Shown here one piece after another: positions 13,394 to 16,956 of a DNA stretch of 16,956 nt (positions are counted from its first letter, which is position 1; each line of letters begins with the position of its first letter). The stretch is taken from positions 1 to 16,956 of the forward strand of contig CALBXN010000097.1 in NCBI GenBank assembly GCA_937890485.1, in the 5' to 3' direction. Both the position numbers and the translations under genes were made by a program. The DNA is from an uncultured Treponema sp. (GTDB lineage: Bacteria; Spirochaetota; Spirochaetia; Treponematales; Treponemataceae). The notes under the pieces are model-generated. The model was not told the DNA's origin. It saw only the letters and a program-made list of their open reading frames with translations, and ran no database searches.

Positions 13394-14566
13394 TTAGTTG
13401 TGAAAATCTCTTGTATTTTCTAAAGCTTTTTTTCCATCAATTTTTTCATTGATGTTCTCTGGAGTAATATTTTTCATAACTTTCCCCTTCCCTATTTTAT
13501 TAAAATGATATTTTGCTTTTTCATAATTTTGCTCAACGCCCCAACCGTAAAGATAACAATCTCCAAGTCCATAATGTGCTTTTTTGTATCCTGCATTCAC
13601 AGCTTTTTGAAAATAATCAAAAGCATCTTCTAATGGTGCATCTACCCAATCATAAATTATATAATAACCTTCTGCTGCCATTGCCTCAGGATATCCAGCA
13701 CGAGCAGACTTTGTATGCCATTTATGTGAAAGCTCTAAAGAATTGTATTTGTGTGAATAATTAAGTAAATATTCTGAATACAAAAACATCGCTTCTGCAT
13801 CTCCAGAAAAAGCATCTTTTACAATTTGAATAAGATTCGCATTCTTTTTGTACCATTTTTTTGCATCTTTTCTGGAGCCATAACAACCTACTTCTTTCCA
13901 CCAATCTTTTCTTTTTGCCTTTACTGACTTTTCTACAAAAGAAAAACCTTCTTTAATTCTGTCATCTTTTAACAATTGAATTCCGTACCAATATTGTGCA
14001 TTTGGGAAATTATTCTCTGCAGAGCATTTTAAATACTCTAAAGCTTCATCATCTGTTAATTCTATGTATGTATCAAAATAATCCTTCAAAAGAAAGCAAT
14101 GAAGTTGAGCTAAAGGATAATTCAATTCGGATGCTTTTTTGTAAGAATCTAAAGAGGCTTTTAACAATGCCTTTTCCTCTTTCTCTTTTTGTTCAAAGAT
14201 CTTTTTATCACCGTTTTTAACAGAAAAAATAGATCTATTAACTTCGTTTGCCTTCTTTTCATAAATCATTCCTTGAAGAACTAGAGCAAAGGGATTTTTT
14301 TCAAGAGCAGCAGTAAAAACCCACCCGATAATAATTTCTTTGCCAATAATTTTATTGATAGTTTGTGTATATTTTTTCCAAGTTTTAGAAATTATAATTT
14401 CTGCAATTGCAAGTTGGGCTTTTACATTTTTCATTTTTGCAAAAGGAAAAAGTAAAAATCCTTTTACAACATAAAAAACATATTCTACCAAATCTTCAAT
14501 TTTGTTACGAAAAATTTTAATTGCATCATTTAAATGATACTTAATAGTAAAAATCAAATTCTTCAT
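13394..14566 (-). CDS. Sel1-like repeat protein (390 aa)
   Basis: Several Sel1/TPR-like repeats are visible: SYKKASELNYPLAQ (141-154), YLKCSAENNFPNAQYWYGIQ (178-197), SHKWHTKSARAGYPEAMAAE (280-299) and a canonical copy AHYGLGDCYLYGWGVEQNYE (330-349). The first 90 residues are different, with aliphatic stretches (EYVFYVVKGFLLFPF, IIIGWVFTAAL) that may tether it to the membrane without a clear signal peptide. Sel1 proteins act as scaffolds for signalling or host-interaction partners, so a scaffold role is likely. ATG 14566 has AGAGG about seven bases upstream. It is co-transcribed with the 565-residue Sel1 gene. Confidence 0.82.
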   Translation of the reverse strand: MKNLIFTIKYHLNDAIKIFRNKIEDLVEYVFYVVKGFLLFPFAKMKNVKAQLAIAEIIISKTWKKYTQTINKIIGKEIIIGWVFTAALEKNPFALVLQGMIYEKKANEVNRSIFSVKNGDKKIFEQKEKEEKALLKASLDSYKKASELNYPLAQLHCFLLKDYFDTYIELTDDEALEYLKCSAENNFPNAQYWYGIQLLKDDRIKEGFSFVEKSVKAKRKDWWKEVGCYGSRKDAKKWYKKNANLIQIVKDAFSGDAEAMFLYSEYLLNYSHKYNSLELSHKWHTKSARAGYPEAMAAEGYYIIYDWVDAPLEDAFDYFQKAVNAGYKKAHYGLGDCYLYGWGVEQNYEKAKYHFNKIGKGKVMKNITPENINEKIDGKKALENTRDFHN

Positions 14567-14661
14567 AATTACCTCTCATAAAAATTCATGGTATAAATCA
14601 ATATTACATAAGAGTGAAATTATCACAAAAGTTGACAAAATCACATTTTCAAAATTAAAAA

Positions 14662-15135
14662 CTAATCATCAGGCATTATAGGATTTGTTTCATAAAATCG
14701 TTTTTTGTGTTTGATTTTACAATTAAACTCGTCAAAATCTTCCGTTTTAATTCCATATTCGTCATCGCTTGACCAAAAAGTACAAGGTAAATCCATCTTA
14801 ACCGAAATAGGATTAGAAGGTTGAAAATATGTAGAAAAATAATTTGAATCGGATACATCTCCAATCATAATTTCTGTAAACTGAGCCAACAAATCAGAAG
14901 GATAATCGTAGCAAATTCTGATTCTATTATCTTGAATATTTTCTTGAAAATTGTGGAAAATTATTTCCATAACACAACTAGCATCGTGCCAATGTTTACT
15001 ATCTTCATATTCATAAACCAAAATTGTCTTAATATCGTAAACATTTTCTAATGTTAAAGCGTCAATATCGCAGTTATCTAAAGCGAATCCTCTCAATCTA
15101 ATATTCCCAAAAGAAAAATTACCTTTTTTTGACAT
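14662..15135 (-). CDS. hypothetical protein (157 aa), immunity-protein-like size
   Basis: No family is recognised. The protein is acidic, probably mixed beta/alpha, with many Asp, Phe and Tyr residues (SFGNIRLRGFALDNCDIDAL, then YDIKTILVYEYEDSKHWHD, then MDLPCTFWSSDDEYG) and no membrane segment. The shape and composition recall small immunity or SUKH-like proteins, but no diagnostic motif is seen. ATG 15135 is chosen because GAGGTG lies six bases upstream; an earlier ATG at 15165 lacks a site. It lies 95 bases before the Sel1 pair in the same direction and may belong to their transcript. Confidence 0.72.
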   Translation of the reverse strand: MSKKGNFSFGNIRLRGFALDNCDIDALTLENVYDIKTILVYEYEDSKHWHDASCVMEIIFHNFQENIQDNRIRICYDYPSDLLAQFTEIMIGDVSDSNYFSTYFQPSNPISVKMDLPCTFWSSDDEYGIKTEDFDEFNCKIKHKKRFYETNPIMPDD

Positions 15136-15490
15136 TTTTTCACCTCGTATAAAAAGTTTATACACTTATAATAAACAAGGTACTCTTTCAAAACATGAGA
15201 GAGTAAAAAATATTTTTAAAAATTTTTCTAGTGGATTTAACTGCAAAATCGTTAATTAAAGAAAAAGAACAAAATAAAAAGGTATACAAAAGATATCAGA
15301 ATCTTTTCTAAATTCTTTCGTATATACTAAAAATTTTTCGTGTATCCTAGAAGAATATTTTTTACACAATTCAAACAATTCTTTTACAGTTTCAATTTTG
15401 AACGAATATGAAGTATTTTTCTTCATTCATAAAATATTCCCTCCAAAATTTTTAGTAATAACTCTCCCGCATCAGTATTCTAGTCCGATA
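15136..15490. other. 355-base region with a small ORF and a stem
   Basis: It contains a nine-pair stem, TACTCTTTC (15181-15189) with GAGAGAGTA (15197-15205), and the 56-codon ORF at 15256-15426. The stretch 15140-15180 is a likely but unresolved minus-strand promoter area (TTGAAA on the stem, several TATAA-like hexamers). Confidence 0.45.
15256..15426 (-). CDS. possible small protein (56 aa), uncertain
   Basis: The ATG at 15426 opens 56 codons; the product begins MKKNTSYSFKIETVKELFEL and ends in a hydrophobic tail (FCIPFYFVLFL). A GGAGGG site fits better with an ATG four bases earlier (15430), which gives only 12 codons in another frame. So this is either a small protein with a poor spacing, a frameshifted remnant, or a short upstream ORF overlapping it. 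No family is recognised. It shares direction with its neighbours. Confidence 0.35.
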   Translation of the reverse strand: MKKNTSYSFKIETVKELFELCKKYSSRIHEKFLVYTKEFRKDSDIFCIPFYFVLFL

Positions 15491-15868
15491 TTAATTAGCA
15501 ACTTCCAACATTCTTGCTAAAATATTGTTCCAATAAATAAATTCATTTCTTGTGTTTTCAAAATATTTTTTTTCAAAAGCAGTTTGTTTACTTATATCAA
15601 TATGTTCTTCACTTCCTTTAGCATTTGACACACAATCTGAATCTAATTTTAACATCTCACTTTCAAGCATTTTTTGAAAACTCGAAATAGAATTTTCACT
15701 GTCAAAAGTATTTCTAAGTGAAATTTTCTTTTTCGTCTTTGATTCTAAACAAAAAATACGCGACACATAGTAATCAGTCCATATCTCTGTTTCTTCCAAA
15801 TTTATTGATGATATTGAATCTATTGAACTTACTGAACCTATTGGAGTTATTGGCATTATTGGTGTCAT
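15491..15868 (-). CDS. hypothetical protein with low-complexity N-terminus (125 aa)
   Basis: The first 23 residues are an unusual Pro/Ile/Ser/Gly run (MTPIMPITPIGSVSS), followed by acidic and helical sequence ending in FIYWNNILARMLE. The start resembles the flexible, uncharged N-termini of proteins secreted by flagellar or type III export, but no such system is visible here and the likeness may be coincidental. AAGGAT lies seven bases before ATG 15868. It is first in the minus-strand row that leads into the Sel1 genes, though gaps of several hundred bases make a single transcript uncertain. Confidence 0.65.
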   Translation of the reverse strand: MTPIMPITPIGSVSSIDSISSINLEETEIWTDYYVSRIFCLESKTKKKISLRNTFDSENSISSFQKMLESEMLKLDSDCVSNAKGSEEHIDISKQTAFEKKYFENTRNEFIYWNNILARMLEVAN

Positions 15869-15917
15869 CTTTTAATCCTTAAAATAAGTTTTATTCAAAA
15901 TAATTTTACTACATCGA

Positions 15918-15938
15918 CTCTATCAAAATGCGATAGAG
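15918..15938. promoter_or_regulatory. inverted repeat upstream of the 125-aa gene
   Basis: CTCTATC (15918-15924) and GATAGAG (15932-15938) flank seven bases, 50 bases before ATG 15868. Neither side has a T-run, so an operator or leader stem is likelier than a terminator. Confidence 0.3.
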
Positions 15939-16294
15939 GTAAAAAATTATTCTTCATCTTTCTATTCGACTTTTACTAAATCCTAATCCTACTTCAAATT
16001 GCAAAAAAAATACTCAAGATATTTTAATTCCTTCAGAAGAACATCACTTAAATTTGATGAAATTCCTACTCAACTTTCTAAATACGAAAAAAAGTTTAAA
16101 ATTTCTTCATTTTTACATGACTGGATTATTGTAAATTTTTCTTCTTTCTGCAAAACTTCCCCACTCTATCGCGATATGACAGACTCATTCATTTATAATT
16201 TCTGTAACAAAATTTAGTCTTTCATTTTAAGATAGACTGAAAGAAAAACCTGTGATAAAATTTTAATTGATTGAAGGATTGTTTAACAGCATTA

Positions 16295-16368
16295 AACTGT
16301 CATTCCGAACTTGTTTCGGAATCTTTCAATATCGATACAGATCCTGAAATAAATTCAGGATGACAGTT
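16295..16368. repeat. 74-base cloverleaf-like dispersed repeat
   Basis: The outer arms AACTGTCAT (16295-16303) and ATGACAGTT (16360-16368) pair over nine bases. They enclose two hairpins: ATTCCGAA/TTCGGAAT (16302-16322) and ATCCTGAA/TTCAGGAT (16341-16361). The 'GTCATTCCGAA...TTCAGGATGAC' design is that of short palindromic elements that recur in many bacterial genomes. It ends 28 bases before the WYL regulator's start, so it would lie in that gene's promoter or leader. Confidence 0.75.
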
Positions 16369-16396
16369 GAGCGTTGCAAAACTTATTGGAGGAAAT

Positions 16397-16956
16397 ATGA
16401 AACAAGACAAACGACACACTTTTACACATTTGATGTTGGAACGACTTATCAATATTCATAAAGAAATCCGAGACGGAAAATATCCAAATACAACTGAACT
16501 TGCAAGAAAATTTAACGACGGCAAAGGAATTTCTACAATCAGTCGTGACATCGAATTTTTACGAGATAGATTTTATGCTCCCATCGAATACGATTTTGTT
16601 CGAAAAGGATATTACTACACCGAAAAATTTGAAATGCCTCTAAACAATATTTCTCCCGAAAAAATTCAAACTCTTTTTGCAGCAAAACATCTTTTAGAAC
16701 ATTTTAAGAATTCTCCCATTTATGATGAAATTTCTAAAATAATAGATTTTTTAACAGATACAAACATAAATTATGATAGCGAATTTTTAGACAGAATTGC
16801 AGTTCCTCCAGTTCCAGAATTCATAGTTGATAAAGAAATCCTAAAAAAAATCTACGAAGCTCTCAAACTGGATTTAATCGTGGAATTTGATTACAAAGGC
16901 AGATGGAATCAAGAACTTTCCCACAGACGAGTTCATCCTTATCAATTAATTTTAGA
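16397..16956 (+). CDS. WYL-domain transcriptional regulator, cut by the window edge
   Basis: The first 187 codons are present and the frame is open at the right edge. Residues 8-60 form an N-terminal winged helix-turn-helix (LINIHKEIRDGKYPNTTELA, then STISRDIEFLRDRF) of the DeoR/YafY type. After a helical linker, the WYL domain begins near residue 168 with LIVEFDYKGRW and RRVHPYQLIL. Such proteins bind DNA and sense nucleotides or nucleic acids, and often control defence or DNA-damage genes. ATG 16397 has GGAGG four bases upstream. The targets presumably lie past the edge. Confidence 0.88.
   Translation, partial: MKQDKRHTFTHLMLERLINIHKEIRDGKYPNTTELARKFNDGKGISTISRDIEFLRDRFYAPIEYDFVRKGYYYTEKFEMPLNNISPEKIQTLFAAKHLLEHFKNSPIYDEISKIIDFLTDTNINYDSEFLDRIAVPPVPEFIVDKEILKKIYEALKLDLIVEFDYKGRWNQELSHRRVHPYQLIL

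Larger units (their letters stand above)
15869..16396. other. 528-base divergent intergenic region
   Basis: It holds a CTCTATC/GATAGAG stem (15918-15938), a TATCGCGATA palindrome (16167-16176), an AGTCT/AGACT stem near 16216-16242 and the 74-base repeat at 16295-16368. A 72-codon plus-strand frame from a TTG at 15999 has no ribosome binding site and is not supported as a gene. Confidence 0.55.

Noticed and set aside
15999..16217. 72-codon plus-strand frame from TTG
   Set aside because: No ribosome binding site and no recognisable family; composition fits chance in AT-rich DNA.
1..16956. CRISPR array, integrase or complete insertion sequence
   Set aside because: No regularly spaced direct repeats, no tyrosine or serine recombinase motif and no transposase were found in any readable frame.

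Overview
The window is AT-rich throughout, with dense genes, strong AGGAGG-type ribosome binding sites and short intergenic stems. Several proteins look like spirochaete families, such as the small KNARRT zinc-ribbon protein and the family opening with KQESKNLLKDWKTQ. My best guess is a host-associated Treponema-like spirochaete. This rests on protein style, not on a marker gene. There is no rRNA, no CRISPR array, no integrase and no intact insertion sequence, so this reads as an accessory-rich chromosomal stretch made of small cassettes.

Layout. 1-1406 (minus strand) is a three-gene zinc cassette: a DUF6884/YaaA-like protein with a C-terminal zinc/HTH-like tail, a membrane-anchored zinc-ribbon protein, and a TerY-C-like zinc-ribbon protein whose start overlaps the previous stop. 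At 1857 a divergent DUF4145-type gene has an extended -10 promoter and a palindrome near its start site. At 2946-3956 is an unrecognised helical protein. At 4199-5026 is a RelE/ParE-fold protein that looks like the detached front of a RelE-UvrD fusion, preceded by a decayed reading frame with an internal stop. At 5446-7711 are a DUF5718 protein with fumarylacetoacetate-hydrolase-like motifs and a MATE transporter behind a consensus promoter.

8007-9904 runs on the plus strand: a coiled-coil protein, a roughly 320-base run of hairpins ending in a perfect terminator, a possible 55-residue leader ORF, a small XRE regulator, tRNA-His(GTG) and a 56-residue zinc-ribbon protein. 10015-11214 (minus) encodes an ImmA/IrrE-like protein whose zinc-binding histidines are gone. 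It is transcribed from a consensus promoter whose leader begins with a tRNA D-arm-like hairpin.

11658-15868 is a minus-strand row: two Sel1-repeat proteins 38 bases apart (operon), a 157-residue unknown, a 56-codon ORF and a 125-residue unknown with a low-complexity N-terminus. Two tandem terminators seal its end. The window closes with a cloverleaf-like dispersed repeat directly upstream of a WYL-domain regulator that runs off the right edge.

Functionally, the small zinc-ribbon proteins, the DUF4145 protein, the RelE-fold protein, the pseudo-ImmA, the XRE and WYL regulators and the Sel1 genes together suggest a patchwork of stress-, conflict- or signalling-related genes. No complete known defence system can be assembled from what is visible.
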